Positions 23,824 to 33,800 of a stretch of DNA of 64,000 nucleotides are shown one piece after another. A model generated the notes under the pieces. That model ran no database searches and was not told the origin of the DNA. It saw nothing but the letters and a program-made list of their open reading frames with translations. Source of the stretch: Actinomyces sp. 432 (GTDB taxonomy: Bacteria > Actinomycetota > Actinomycetes > Actinomycetales > Actinomycetaceae); contig NZ_CP025249.1 of assembly GCF_009930875.1 (NCBI RefSeq), forward strand, positions 1,302,001 through 1,366,000, given 5' to 3'. The stretch's first letter is position 1, and the number at the start of each line of letters is the position of its first letter. A program made the translations under genes and the position numbers.

Positions 23824-23841
23824 GGCCGCGCAGGCGCGGCC
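23824..23841 (+). terminator. Tight GC hairpin after the small ORF
   Basis: GGCCGCGC (23824-23831) pairs with GCGCGGCC (23834-23841) across a 2-nt gap. It lies 23 bp after the small-ORF stop. It could end that transcript. Confidence 0.4.
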
Positions 23842-23890
23842 TGAGGGTAGGAGGTACATCGTCTTCCAGGGTGAGTGCTTACGGAGCCGT

Positions 23891-23908
23891 ATCATGCCTC
23901 CGCATGAT
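23891..23908 (+). promoter_or_regulatory. Small dyad upstream of lysX
   Basis: ATCATGC (23891-23897) and GCATGAT (23902-23908) form a perfect 7-bp dyad with a 4-bp centre, about 80 bp before the lysX start. Possible operator; no regulator can be assigned. Confidence 0.35.
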
Positions 23909-23988
23909 TCAGGTCCCGCGAGCGGTACTGACAATCTTTCCTCGTGTCGTGGAGCACCGACACGGACAGGAAGGAGCGCGCACCGACG

Positions 23989-26900
23989 ATGCAGGCACAC
24001 AAACCCCTTTTCCCTCACATTCTGCCTAGGGTCCTGTACCTAATTGCGGTACTCGCGCTGACTGACACCGTACTGAATTCCACGCCCGGTATCGGTCAGG
24101 TCCTGGAGTTCATCTTCTTGTGGATCGTGCCGCTGCCGTCAATCGACTGGCTAAGCGGAATCGTCCTCCTCCTGCTCGCAGCAGGCATGACTAAGCGCAA
24201 GCGAGCGGCGTGGACCGCGCTTACCCTGGTAACGGCACTGGTGACCCTGCTGTACGTACTCATTCTGGCGGTGGCGTTCCAAGACGAAGAGCTGGCGGAC
24301 GTGCGCCCCTACCTGACGGTGAACACCGCCACGCTGCTGGTCTTCCTGGGGCTTTTAACCGCATACCGCAGGCATTACACGGTGCGGTCGCAGCCGGGTA
24401 ACAGCCGCCGCGCTCTGACGGTCTTTGTGGCCTCTGCCGGTTCTGTCACGCTTGCCGCGGCCCTCGTGAAATTCGCAGTCTCCGGCGTGGGCGCACGGCA
24501 GTTCGGAGAGCTGCTTGTAGGGGGCAGCCCCCAGTGGCTGGCCAGTCTGCTCGGCTTCGGCTGGGCGATCACCTTCCTCGTTGCCTTCGGGATGCTGCTG
24601 CGCTCCCAGCAGGAGATCGCGCAGATGTCCGTGAAGGAGGAGAGCCGTGTACGTACCCTGCTGGCTGAGCATCCCGCGGACTCTCTGGGATACTTCGCCA
24701 CCCGCCGGGACAAGTCCGCGCTGCTGACTGATGACGCCGCCGTCGTGTACCGAGTCGCCAATGGTGTAGCGCTGGCCTCAGGTGACCCCTTGGGAGAACC
24801 GTCCACCTGGTCGGCTGCGGCGCGGGCATTCGTCCGCCGCGCCGCGGAATTCGGCTGGACCCCCGCCGTCATCGGGGTTTCCGAGGCGGGCGCCCGGGCC
24901 TACGCCGATGCCGGGCTGCGGGCGCTGCACATTGGTGACGAGGCTGTACTGGACTTCTCACGCACGCGGATCGACGGCATGCCCGAGGTGCGTCGGCCGG
25001 TTCGTCGGCTCAAGGAGCGGGGGTACACGGTGCGGATCCGCCGACACCGCGAGATCCCGACCGATGAACTCAGCGCCCTGGCGGGTCTTGCCCATGAATG
25101 GCTAGGCGGAGAGGCGGAACGGGGATTCTCGATGGCACTGGGCCGCCTGGGCGACCCCTCCGACGGCGGGTGCGTGATGGTGGAGGCGCTCTACCCACCC
25201 GGTGACGAGCGCGGGGAGATCGCCGCCCTGCTGTCCTTCGCCCCCTGGGGGGCGGACGGCTTGAGCCTCGACGTGATGAGGCGACACCCGGGCGCCGATA
25301 ACGGCGTGACCGAGCTGATGGTGTCCGCCCTGATGTCCGACGGCGTAGAACTCGGCCTCACCCGGGCATCGCTCAACTTCGCAGTCTTCCGCTCGGCGTT
25401 CGTTGAGGGGGAGAGGATCGGCGCCGGACCCGTGCGTCGCCTGTGGAGACGCCTGATGCTGTTGGCCTCCCGCTGGTGGCAGCTGGAGTCCCTCTACCGC
25501 TCCAATGCGAAGTACAACCCCGTCTGGTCTCCACGGATGATCTGTTACCCCGACGGCGGGGACCTGGCTCGTGTGGCCTTTGCCATGGGAGTCGCGGAGG
25601 GGTTCGTGTCACCGCCCGGATGGCTGTCACCCACGACCGACATAAACCAGCCCCGCCGCGACGACGAGGACTCGGCGCGTCTGAGCGCCATCAGCATGGG
25701 AGCATCCAGCACGGCGCCCTCCAGGCGGCCAGCCAAGCAGTTCGCCTCTCGCCTGGCCTCACGGGAGGCCATGGTCGCCGCCGGCATGGAGCCCTACCCG
25801 CCGTCGGTCAACGTCACGGCGTCATGCGCCGATGCCTCTGGGGCGTGCTCCGTGGCCGGCAGAGTCATGTCGGTACGCGACCACGGCGGGGTGCTCTTCG
25901 CGGATCTGCGTGACCGCAGCGGCGACCTGCAGATTCTTCTGGAACGCTCGACAACCGGCGTCGACGATATGACACGCTTCCGACGGCTGGTGCGAGCGGG
26001 CGACCAGGTGGTCGCCTCCGGCACGGTGGGCACTTCGCGCACCGGTACGCGCAGCCTGCTGGTGTCCACCTGGAGCATGACCTCCAAGGCGCTGCGGCCC
26101 CTGCCGGACAAGCGGCGGGGCATCCGCGACCCCGAGACCCGCGTGCGTCAGCGTCACCTGGCGCTGATCGTCGACCCCGGGGAGCGCAGGATGGTCGCGG
26201 CACGCTCCCACGCCATCCAGGCGGTCCGCCGGGAACTGCTGGGACGTGACTACCTGGAGGTGGAGACGCCCATACTCCAGCCCGTGCACGGCGGCGCGAA
26301 CGCGCGCCCGTTCAAGACGCACATCAACGCCTACGACCTGGACCTGTACTTGCGCATCGCCCCGGAGCTGTACCTCAAGCGCCTCATGGTCGGCGGCATG
26401 GAGCGAGTCTTCGAGATCGGCCGCAACTTCCGCAACGAGGGCGCCGATGCCACGCACAACCCCGAGTTCACCATGCTGGAGGCCTACCAGGCCCACGCCG
26501 ACTACGAGGTCATGAAGGACGTGGCACGCGATCTGATCGTCTCCGCCGCCCAGGACGCTCTCGGGACCACCGTGATTCGCGGCCGGGTGGGCGGCGCCGA
26601 GCACGAGATCGACCTGGCGGCCCCGTGGCGGACGGTCAGCGTGTGCGAAGCCGTCAGCGAGGGGCTAGGGGAGGAGGTGGGGCCGGAGACCCCCATGGAG
26701 GTGCTGCGCGCCGCCGCTGACAGGATCGCCATGCCCTACGACCCGCGTTGGGGGTGGGGAACCCTGATGCAGGAGCTGTACGAGCACCTGGCGGAGTCCA
26801 CTACCGTCGCCCCGACCTTCTTCACCGACTTCCCGGCGGAGACCTCGCCACTGACCCGGCCCCACCGCCAGGATGCCCGGCTGGCCGAGCGGTGGGACCT

Positions 26901-27168
26901 GATTGTGTTCGGTGCCGAGGTGGGGACCGCCTACTCCGAGCTGGTCGATCCCGTGATTCAGCGTCAACGCCTGACCGCCCAGTCCCTGGCGGCGGCCGGA
27001 GGCGACCCCGAGGCCATGGAGCTGGACGAGGCGTTCTTGGCGGCGCTGGAGCAGGGCATGCCGCCTTCGGGCGGGTTGGGCATGGGCCTGGACCGGTTGG
27101 TCATGATGCTCACCGGCGCGTCCATCCGCGAGACGATCGCCTTCCCCCTGGTGAGGCCGGAGCAATGA
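23989..27168 (+). CDS. lysX: Bifunctional lysylphosphatidylglycerol synthetase / lysyl-tRNA synthetase LysX
   Basis: 1059-residue two-enzyme protein. Residues 1 to about 210 hold six or so membrane helices. A DUF2156 (MprF-like) aminoacyl-phosphatidylglycerol synthase domain follows to about 560, with ADGLSLDVMRRHPGADNGVTE. Residues about 600-690 are the anticodon-binding OB fold and 700-1059 the class II LysRS core: motif 2 FRNEGADATHNPEFTMLEAY and motif 3 GGLGMGLDRLVMMLTG. The C-terminal part makes Lys-tRNA and the membrane part transfers lysine to phosphatidylglycerol, raising surface charge and resistance to cationic peptides. The ATG at 23989 follows AAGGAG by 12 bases. Its stop overlaps the next gene (ATGA). 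Confidence 0.93.
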   Translation: MQAHKPLFPHILPRVLYLIAVLALTDTVLNSTPGIGQVLEFIFLWIVPLPSIDWLSGIVLLLLAAGMTKRKRAAWTALTLVTALVTLLYVLILAVAFQDEELADVRPYLTVNTATLLVFLGLLTAYRRHYTVRSQPGNSRRALTVFVASAGSVTLAAALVKFAVSGVGARQFGELLVGGSPQWLASLLGFGWAITFLVAFGMLLRSQQEIAQMSVKEESRVRTLLAEHPADSLGYFATRRDKSALLTDDAAVVYRVANGVALASGDPLGEPSTWSAAARAFVRRAAEFGWTPAVIGVSEAGARAYADAGLRALHIGDEAVLDFSRTRIDGMPEVRRPVRRLKERGYTVRIRRHREIPTDELSALAGLAHEWLGGEAERGFSMALGRLGDPSDGGCVMVEALYPPGDERGEIAALLSFAPWGADGLSLDVMRRHPGADNGVTELMVSALMSDGVELGLTRASLNFAVFRSAFVEGERIGAGPVRRLWRRLMLLASRWWQLESLYRSNAKYNPVWSPRMICYPDGGDLARVAFAMGVAEGFVSPPGWLSPTTDINQPRRDDEDSARLSAISMGASSTAPSRRPAKQFASRLASREAMVAAGMEPYPPSVNVTASCADASGACSVAGRVMSVRDHGGVLFADLRDRSGDLQILLERSTTGVDDMTRFRRLVRAGDQVVASGTVGTSRTGTRSLLVSTWSMTSKALRPLPDKRRGIRDPETRVRQRHLALIVDPGERRMVAARSHAIQAVRRELLGRDYLEVETPILQPVHGGANARPFKTHINAYDLDLYLRIAPELYLKRLMVGGMERVFEIGRNFRNEGADATHNPEFTMLEAYQAHADYEVMKDVARDLIVSAAQDALGTTVIRGRVGGAEHEIDLAAPWRTVSVCEAVSEGLGEEVGPETPMEVLRAAADRIAMPYDPRWGWGTLMQELYEHLAESTTVAPTFFTDFPAETSPLTRPHRQDARLAERWDLIVFGAEVGTAYSELVDPVIQRQRLTAQSLAAAGGDPEAMELDEAFLAALEQGMPPSGGLGMGLDRLVMMLTGASIRETIAFPLVRPEQ

Positions 27169-27815
27169 CCGCCCGCCGGGCACGGGTTGTACTCGCGCTG
27201 CTCGCCGTCGTCACCTACAACAGTTGGCTGGCGTGGCGGCTGAACGGCGACCCGCGCGCACTGTTCGGTTATCTGTCCGAGCTGGCCGCGCAGGACCAGC
27301 CCTACCAGTGGTTCTTCCGCCTGGGGGACCTGACGGCCGCAACCGTATTCGCCGTCATCGCCGTGCTCGGACGGCGCGGCTGGAGCCGATGGCTCGGCGT
27401 TCGCGCCCAGCACGCGTCGGTGGCCCTGGGGCTGGTTGCGGCCGGGACGGCGCTGGACAGCCTGTTCAACCTGCCGTGCGCGGAGAGCCGGGACGCGGTG
27501 TGCGCGGCCATGCCCAGCCAGGCCAGGCACCTGCACGAGGCCGCATCCGTACTCGTTTCGGTCGCGCTGGTCACCCTGATCGCCCTGGTGGCGCTGGGCA
27601 TGGCCGAGCGCAACGGCCGCACGGCGCGGTTCTGGGCGGTGGTGGCCTTCGGCGTCGTGATCGCCGCGCTGCTGCTGTTCACCGCGGTGGCGCCCAGACT
27701 CGCCCCCGGAACTCAGGGACCGGTGCAGGCCGTCCAGGTGCTGGCGTGCGCGGCTTGGATGGCGCTGCTGGCGTGGCGGCTCGAGGATGAACGGGAAGGA
27801 CAATCGGCAAGGTGA
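27165..27815 (+). CDS. DUF998-like integral membrane protein
   Basis: 216 residues with about six hydrophobic helices and the DUF998 pattern: short N-terminal helix, YLSELAAQDQPYQWFFRLGDL, a Cys pair in LPCAESRDAVCAAMPSQARHLHEAASV, then three C-terminal helices. The ATG overlaps the lysX stop (ATGA), so translation is coupled. A membrane partner coupled to LysX suggests a role in lipid modification or transport of the lysinylated lipid, but that is inference. Confidence 0.75.
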   Translation: MTARRARVVLALLAVVTYNSWLAWRLNGDPRALFGYLSELAAQDQPYQWFFRLGDLTAATVFAVIAVLGRRGWSRWLGVRAQHASVALGLVAAGTALDSLFNLPCAESRDAVCAAMPSQARHLHEAASVLVSVALVTLIALVALGMAERNGRTARFWAVVAFGVVIAALLLFTAVAPRLAPGTQGPVQAVQVLACAAWMALLAWRLEDEREGQSAR

Positions 27816-27818
27816 GTA

Positions 27819-28631
27819 ATGACTGACCCGGGGCGGATCACCGCGGGGCGCTTTCCGAGCGGTCATACGGTCCGGGTACGGGACGGACGCGGGCCGGGGG
27901 TGATGCTCCTGAACGGTTGTGGGCTGTCCGCCGCCGGGTGGGACGAGGTGGTCGCCTGTTTGCCCGGTCGTCGGGTGATCACCGTGGACCGTCCCGGACA
28001 CCACGGCACCCGGCATGCGGGGCCGCCGTCACTGGCCGGGGAGGCCAGGTTCTTGGTGGAGCTGCTGGACGCGGAGCCGGGGCAGGTGGTGGTAGTGGCG
28101 CACTCCATGGCTGCCTTCCAGGCGGAGGCGATCGCCCGGCTACGACCCGGGCGGGTGGCCGGGGTACTGCTGGTGGACCCGTCGGCGACGCCGCATGCCC
28201 GCTCGTCGGCCGCGGCCGACGCGCTGGACCGGATTGCGACACGCTGCCTGCGTCTGGCGGCGGTGCGCGTGGTCGCCGGGCGGATGCTGCGGGCGGGTAT
28301 GAGGTCGCAGACGATCAGGCCGGAGGCGATTGACTCGGCCGGATGGCGACCCCTGTGGGGCAGTGAGCGGGCACTGGCGGCTGCGGCGGCGGAATGGCTG
28401 GCGTTCCGTGGGCAGGCGGCGCAACTGCTGGCGCTGCGCAGACGGCAGGCGATACCCGCGCCGGTGCCGGCAGTCGTCCTGGAGGCGCCGCCATTCAGCG
28501 GCGCGGCGGCGGTGACGAGCCTGCTCACGGCATTCCGCGCTTCGCGCATACGACGCGTGCCCGGCTCCCGGCACCTGATGATGCTGGATGAGCCGCGTGT
28601 AATCGTGGAGGAGATCGAGCGCCTGTCCTAG
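27819..28631 (+). CDS. Alpha/beta-fold hydrolase
   Basis: 270-residue cytoplasmic alpha/beta hydrolase. LLNGCGLSAAGWDEVVACL provides the oxyanion region. The nucleophile elbow is VVVAHSMAAF (A-H-S-M-A in place of G-x-S-x-G), a late Asp/Glu is not certain, and the C-terminal His is in GSRHLMMLDEP. No signal peptide. It begins 4 bp after the DUF998 gene, so it is third in the lysX operon. Substrate unknown; a lipid or amino-acyl ester would fit the operon. It ends in a 4-bp convergent overlap with the SDR gene. Confidence 0.85.
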   Translation: MTDPGRITAGRFPSGHTVRVRDGRGPGVMLLNGCGLSAAGWDEVVACLPGRRVITVDRPGHHGTRHAGPPSLAGEARFLVELLDAEPGQVVVVAHSMAAFQAEAIARLRPGRVAGVLLVDPSATPHARSSAAADALDRIATRCLRLAAVRVVAGRMLRAGMRSQTIRPEAIDSAGWRPLWGSERALAAAAAEWLAFRGQAAQLLALRRRQAIPAPVPAVVLEAPPFSGAAAVTSLLTAFRASRIRRVPGSRHLMMLDEPRVIVEEIERLS

Positions 28632-29362
28632 TCCAGGGGCGTGCCTGTGGCCCGTCCCAGGGCGGCCAGTAGCTGGTCCTGGAACTCGCTGTCATTCACG
28701 CGCCGGTCGGGCTGCTGGGTGCGCAGGTGGTGCCAGTAGGCGCTGGTGTGGGTGCGTGGGTCCTCGCCCAGCGCGAGCCAGGCCTGGGTGTGGTGCCCGG
28801 CGTCCAGGTCGTCCGGGGCGCCGGTGCCGCCCATGCGGGTGGGCACCCAGCCCGGGTCGACGGCGTTCGCCCACGTGCCCGGGTGGAGGCGGCCCACTGC
28901 GGCCGCCAGCGCCGTCACCAGCAGCTTGGAGTCCGAGTACGACGCCGTCGGCCGCGTACCCGTCCAGTCCATGCCCGCAAGTCGTGTGGTATTGAGCCGC
29001 GCTCCGCGGTGCATGCTGGAGGAGAGGTACACGTGCCGCCGCGCGGGCACAAGCGCCGTCATCAGATACGGGGCCACCACATTTACGGATAGCACCAGGC
29101 GCTCGTCCATGGTGCCGGCGTTGTGGATGACGGCGTCCACACCACCCAGGGCGGCCACCTGCTCGGCCACCTCCCGCACCTGCGCCCGGTCAGCCAGGTC
29201 CCCGACGACGCCGGGGACCTGTTCTCCCAGGGCGCGGCCGACGGCGTCGAGCTGCTCGGAACGGCGTACATGCGCCACCACCTGCGCCCCGTGCTTGCGC
29301 AGGTCGCTCAGGGCTCCCAGCCCCAGTCCGGTGCTCGTTCCGGTAACCAGTACACGTGTCAC
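28628..29362 (-). CDS. Short-chain dehydrogenase/reductase
   Basis: 244-residue SDR. The cofactor motif is VTGTSTGLGLGALSDL (TGxxxGxG) at the N-terminus, IHNAG follows in the centre, and the catalytic pair is in YSDSKLL (Tyr-x-x-x-Lys) with a Ser in VYLSSSMH. The C-terminus (VDPGWVPTRMGG and a Gln/His-rich end) resembles atypical SDRs acting on small carbonyls. Its GTG start overlaps the end of the preceding small membrane gene by 4 bp, so it is the third gene of the HXXEE operon. Confidence 0.88.
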   Translation of the reverse strand: MTRVLVTGTSTGLGLGALSDLRKHGAQVVAHVRRSEQLDAVGRALGEQVPGVVGDLADRAQVREVAEQVAALGGVDAVIHNAGTMDERLVLSVNVVAPYLMTALVPARRHVYLSSSMHRGARLNTTRLAGMDWTGTRPTASYSDSKLLVTALAAAVGRLHPGTWANAVDPGWVPTRMGGTGAPDDLDAGHHTQAWLALGEDPRTHTSAYWHHLRTQQPDRRVNDSEFQDQLLAALGRATGTPLD

Positions 29363-29574
29363 TGTGATTGTCTCCGTTCTCCTCGGTCGACTCGGGGCTT
29401 CACGGTAACGTTACCGTCGCGCCGCACCTGCTCCGCAAGCGGGACCCAGCGCGGTGCCCGTCGCAGCAGCCAGGCGGAGGAGGCGCGGTAGGTTGCCAGT
29501 TCCTCGCCGTCGTTAAGCAGATAGCAGACGGCCAGTCCCAACGTGGCCGCGTCCACCGCGCTCGGCCGCCTCAT
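29359..29574 (-). CDS. Truncated HXXEE-like membrane protein
   Basis: 71 residues with one hydrophobic segment. LAVCYLLNDGEELATYR aligns with SWLAHDLEEYATM of the gene just upstream, with the motif His replaced by Asn, and RRAPRWVPLAEQVRR corresponds to its RSLPFLPEEVRLRG. After that the similarity stops in a basic tail. It looks like a shortened paralogue or the remains of a tandem duplication. The ATG overlaps the upstream stop by 4 bp (ATGA). Confidence 0.6.
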   Translation of the reverse strand: MRRPSAVDAATLGLAVCYLLNDGEELATYRASSAWLLRRAPRWVPLAEQVRRDGNVTVKPRVDRGERRQSQ

Positions 29575-30077
29575 GCCGCCAGCCTCCGCCAGCGCCGGGC
29601 GGCCAGATAGCCCGCGCCGTGCAGCACGACGCCCACGACGGGGAACGCGGGGAGCGTCCACCGGGCGGCCTTCGGCTCCACGCCGTCGGCCCGCAGCGCG
29701 GCCTTGGCGAAGCGCCAGAACGGCAGCACCACGGGCAGCGCCGTTGCGCACCCCGGTGTGTAACCGCGTGCGAGCGCCGCCGAGCCCAGGTGCATGAAGG
29801 CGTGCATGCCGTAGCCGTAGAGCATTGCCTGATAGAAGGCCGAACGTCCCCGGGTGCGGAAGCCGTCCACGGAGGCGGCCGCCATCAGTGCCCCCATCAG
29901 GCTCAGTGCCACCTGCACCTGGTCGCGGGAGAGTCCGCGCAGGCGCACCTCCTCGGGCAGGAACGGCAGCGAGCGCATGAAGGGATGGGCGCGGCCGGGC
30001 ATGGTCGCGTACTCCTCCAGGTCATGGGCGAGCCAGGAGAAGAACAGTGCTGAGGTCGCCAGGTTCACCTTGTCCAT
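29571..30077 (-). CDS. HXXEE domain membrane protein
   Basis: 168 residues, four or five hydrophobic segments. The family motif is visible as SWLAHDLEEYATMPG near the N-terminus (His-x-x-Glu-Glu), followed by a long helix around VQVALSLMGALMAAASVDG and MLYGYGMHAFMHLGSAAL. Function of HXXEE proteins is unknown; the conserved acids suggest metal binding. ATG at 30077 is preferred because GGAAGGA lies just upstream; the alternative ATG at 30092 falls inside the palindromic operator. It is divergent from a TetR gene, which probably represses it. Confidence 0.75.
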   Translation of the reverse strand: MDKVNLATSALFFSWLAHDLEEYATMPGRAHPFMRSLPFLPEEVRLRGLSRDQVQVALSLMGALMAAASVDGFRTRGRSAFYQAMLYGYGMHAFMHLGSAALARGYTPGCATALPVVLPFWRFAKAALRADGVEPKAARWTLPAFPVVGVVLHGAGYLAARRWRRLAA

Positions 30078-30091
30078 GAGTCCTTCCAACA

Positions 30092-30114
30092 TTGCGCAAC
30101 TGACAGTTGCGCAA
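30092..30114. promoter_or_regulatory. 23-bp perfect palindrome, probable TetR operator
   Basis: Half sites TTGCGCAACTG (30092-30102) and CAGTTGCGCAA (30104-30114) flank a single central A. It sits between the divergent HXXEE operon and the TetR gene, 15 bp from the HXXEE start, where a bound repressor would block transcription. Length and symmetry are typical of TetR-family operators. Confidence 0.8.
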
Positions 30115-30185
30115 CCTACGGTAGCGGAATTGGATGCCCGATGGAAGAATCACGTGTGATCCGGCGACAGGATGAGGAGGAGGCC

Positions 30186-30836
30186 GTGGCGGACAGACCA
30201 GACGGCACGGATGAGACGGGCCTGCGGGCCGGCACCGCCCGGCGTACAGACGCGGGCCGCGGCGGACGGCCACGTGACACCGCGCTGGACGAACGCATCC
30301 TGCAAGAGACCTTCACCCTGTTGGCCGAGGTGGGCCTGCACGGCCTGCGCATCGACCAGGTGGCCACACGCGCCGGTGTCCCCAAATCCACGATCTACCG
30401 GCGCTGGCGATCCCTGCCCGAGTTGGCCGTCGACGCCGTCGATGCCGCCCTGGGACCCCGCGAGTTCCCGGCGGGGGACGACCCGCTGGAGGACTTCTCG
30501 CGCCTCATCGTCCACACCTGGCGACTACTCATGCGCCCGCCCCTGACGACGGCGCTGCCCGGCCTGGGTGTGGAACTCGCCGGGCATCCCCGGGCAGCGG
30601 CCGCCTACCGGGAGCGCGTGATCGCACCCCTGCGAGACGGGGCGATCGACGCCGTCGCCCGCGCCGCGGATGCCGGGCTGTGGAACGGACCGGACCCGGT
30701 TACCAGCGTGGACATGCTGGTCGGCACCTTCCTCTACCGGCTGACCTACCTCGGCGAAGTCCCGGACCTGGAGGAGGTTTTCCGCGTGGCGGAGCTGGTC
30801 GCCGGGCGGGAGCTGCCCAGGCCCGATGCGGCTTGA
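30186..30836 (+). CDS. TetR/AcrR family transcriptional regulator
   Basis: 216 residues. After a polar N-terminal tail, the helix-turn-helix is RILQETFTLLAEVGLHGLRIDQVATRAGVPKSTIYRRW (split across residues about 35-72), the standard TetR DNA-binding domain. The C-terminal ligand domain is of the TetR_C type with HPRAAAAYRERVIAPLRDG. GTG at 30186 is chosen because GAGGAGGAGG ends a few bases before it; ATG at 30141 would add 15 residues but has a poor ribosome binding site. It likely autoregulates through the palindrome at 30092-30114. The helicase gene of the putative defence operon starts 62 bp downstream in the same direction. Confidence 0.9.
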   Translation: MADRPDGTDETGLRAGTARRTDAGRGGRPRDTALDERILQETFTLLAEVGLHGLRIDQVATRAGVPKSTIYRRWRSLPELAVDAVDAALGPREFPAGDDPLEDFSRLIVHTWRLLMRPPLTTALPGLGVELAGHPRAAAAYRERVIAPLRDGAIDAVARAADAGLWNGPDPVTSVDMLVGTFLYRLTYLGEVPDLEEVFRVAELVAGRELPRPDAA

Positions 30837-30898
30837 GCCTACGTGTCGGAGGCGGGACGTATGCTGGCCCGCCACCGTCGAACACGAAAGGACCTGCC

Positions 30899-33800
30899 GT
30901 GGAGCGGACAGTCAAGAATGCAGCGCAGGAGCCGACCAGGCCGACGGTCACCCTGGCTGACTTGCGCCCCGGCCAGCGGCTGCGCGGGCTGTTGCCCGGC
31001 CGTACGGTGAGGCTGGTGGCCGTGGACCCGATCGACACCGGGATGTCCGAGCTGTTCTACCATGACGACGCGGGTAGTAGCGGTGCCCGCATGGTCACCG
31101 AGGCCGACGTGGCCGTATTCGAGCTAGTTGGTGATGCGGATACGGCCCCGCCCTTCGATGCCGATCCGGATGAGTTCCGCCTGGCCGCGGAGGCGCTGCG
31201 CATTAAGTACGCCGCCCTGTATGACCCGATGGCGGCCGTCAACGGTTCCGACGTGGACCCGCTGCCCCACCAGATTCGGGCCGTGTACGAGGAGATGCTG
31301 CCGCGTGTGCCCCTGCGCTTCCTGCTCGCCGATGATCCCGGAGCGGGCAAGACCATCATGGCGGGCCTGTACCTGAAGGAACTTATCCTGCGTTCCGACT
31401 GCGAGAGGGCGATCGTCGTCGCACCCGGGGGACTGGTGGAGCAGTGGCACGACGAACTCTCCAGCAAATTCGATCTTCAATTCAAGGTCTTCACTCGCCA
31501 GATGTGTGATGACGCCCAGGGGCGCAACGTCTTCGCCGAGCACCCCTACCTGATCGTGCGCATGGACCAGATCTCCCGTGACGACGACCTCATGGAGCAG
31601 ATCGGTGAGGTGGGCTGGGACGTTGCGGTGGTAGACGAGGCCCACCGCATGAGCGCCCACTACTCCAACTGGTCGGGCGACGTGACCGAGACCCGTCGCT
31701 TTCGCCTGGGACGGGTGCTCTCGGAAAGGGCGCACAACCTGCTGCTGATGACGGCCACCCCGCACGCCGGCAAGGAGGAGGACTTCCAGCTGTTCATGTC
31801 GCTGCTGGACCGTGACCGCTTCGAGGGGCAGTTCCGCAGCGGCGTGCACCGCACCGACACCCACGGACTCATGCGCCGCATGGTCAAGGAGGACCTACTC
31901 ACCTTCGACGGCAAGCCACTGTTCCCGGAGCGGCACGCCTACACCGTCACCTACCGGCTCAGCCCCGCCGAGCAGGACCTGTACGAGCAGGTGACCGAAT
32001 ACGTACGCACCGAGATGGGACGGGCCGAGCGGCTGATACAGGCCGGCCAGGGGCGGCGAGGAAACAACGTCGGCTTCGCGCTCACGGTACTGCAGCGGCG
32101 CCTGGCCTCCAGCCCCGAGGCGATTGCGCGTTCCCTTGAGCGGCGCCGCGACCGCCTGGAGCGCCGCCTGTTGGAGGTGCAGCGCGGGCGGTACTCCGCT
32201 GCTACTGGCGACGGCGCGCCGCCCGCCTGGGAGGCCGCTGACCGGGAACTACCGTTCGACCTCGATTTGCCGGTCGGTTTCGATCTGGAGTCCTTCGATG
32301 AACTCGACGAGGAGGTTCCCTGGCTTGAGCGCGCCCGCTTCGAGGCGCAGGTGGACGAGGTCGCAGACCTGGCGACGGCAGCCCAAACGGTCAGCGAGCT
32401 GCGCGCCGAGATCACCATCCTGGAGGACCTCATCGCGGTGGCCAGGCGAGTGCGCGAGTCCGACGAGGATCGCAAGTGGGCGCAGCTGCGCACCATTCTC
32501 GACGAGCAGCTGCTCGCCAACCGCGCTGGACCGCCACGCAAGCTGATCATCTTCACCGAGCACCGGGACACCCTCAGCTACCTTGAGCGCCGGATCGCCG
32601 CCCAGCTCGGACGGGCCGACGCCGTCGTCACCATCCACGGCGGCACCAGCCGGGAGGACCGCAAGGCCGCCCGCGAGGAGTTCACGCACAATCCTGACGC
32701 CGTGGTGCTGCTGGCCACCGATGCGGCGGGGGAGGGCCTCAACCTGCAGCGCGCGCATCTCATGGTCAACTATGACCTGCCATGGAACCCGAACCGGATC
32801 GAGCAGCGCTTCGGTCGGATCCACCGCATCGGTCAGCGGGAGGTCTGCCACCTGTGGAACATGGTGGCCTCCGGCACCCGCGAGGGCGAGGTGTTCACCC
32901 GGCTGCTGGAGAAGATCGGCCAGATGTCGCGTGCCTACAACGGCAACCTGTTCAATGTGCTCGGCGACTCCGGCGCCTTCGAGGAGCGGTCCCTGCGCGA
33001 GCTGCTCATCGAGGCCATCCGCTACGGGGACCGGCCGGAGGTCAAGGCGGAACTGGACCGGGTGATCGACACCGGTGTATCCGCCGGGCTCGGTGAGGTA
33101 CTGCAGGAGCGTGCCCTGCACCCGGATATGTTCTCCGCCCTAGACCTGGAGGGGGTGCGCCGCCGTATGGAGCGGGCGCGTGAGCGCCGCCTCCAGCCCG
33201 GCTACATCGCCGCGTTCTTCATTCCCGCCTTCCGACGCCTGGGAGGGCGCATGAGCCGCCGGGAGTCCGGCCGGTACGAGATCGGCCGCGTACCCCCGCG
33301 CCTGCTGGATCTTGCCCGCCGCGCCAACCGGCTGGAGCCGCTACCGGGCGCCTACGAGCGTGTCACCTTCGAGCTGGAACGCCTGCACCCCGAGGGCCTG
33401 CCTCCGGCTGCCCTGCTCGCTCCCGGGCATCCACTGCTCAGCGCCGTGATCGAGGCGACCATCGCCGACCTGGAGCCGTCCCTGCGACGCGGTGCGGTCT
33501 TCATCGACCGGCGCGATAAGCAGGCAGACGCCGCGGCGCTGCTGCACACGGTGGAGCAGCGCATTACCGGTGCAGACGGACGTACCGTCTCGCACCACTT
33601 CGACTACCCCGCACTCGGGGAGGACGGCACCTTCACGGTCACACCAACCCCCGCCTACCTCGATTACGACCGGCCCCGCCCCGAGGAGCATGAGGCCATT
33701 GCCCACCTGCTTGACGCCGACTGGCTGCGCCACTCGCATGAGCGGGATGTGCGCGCCTGGGCGTACCGGGAGGGCCTTTTGCCACGCCTGGAGGAGATCA

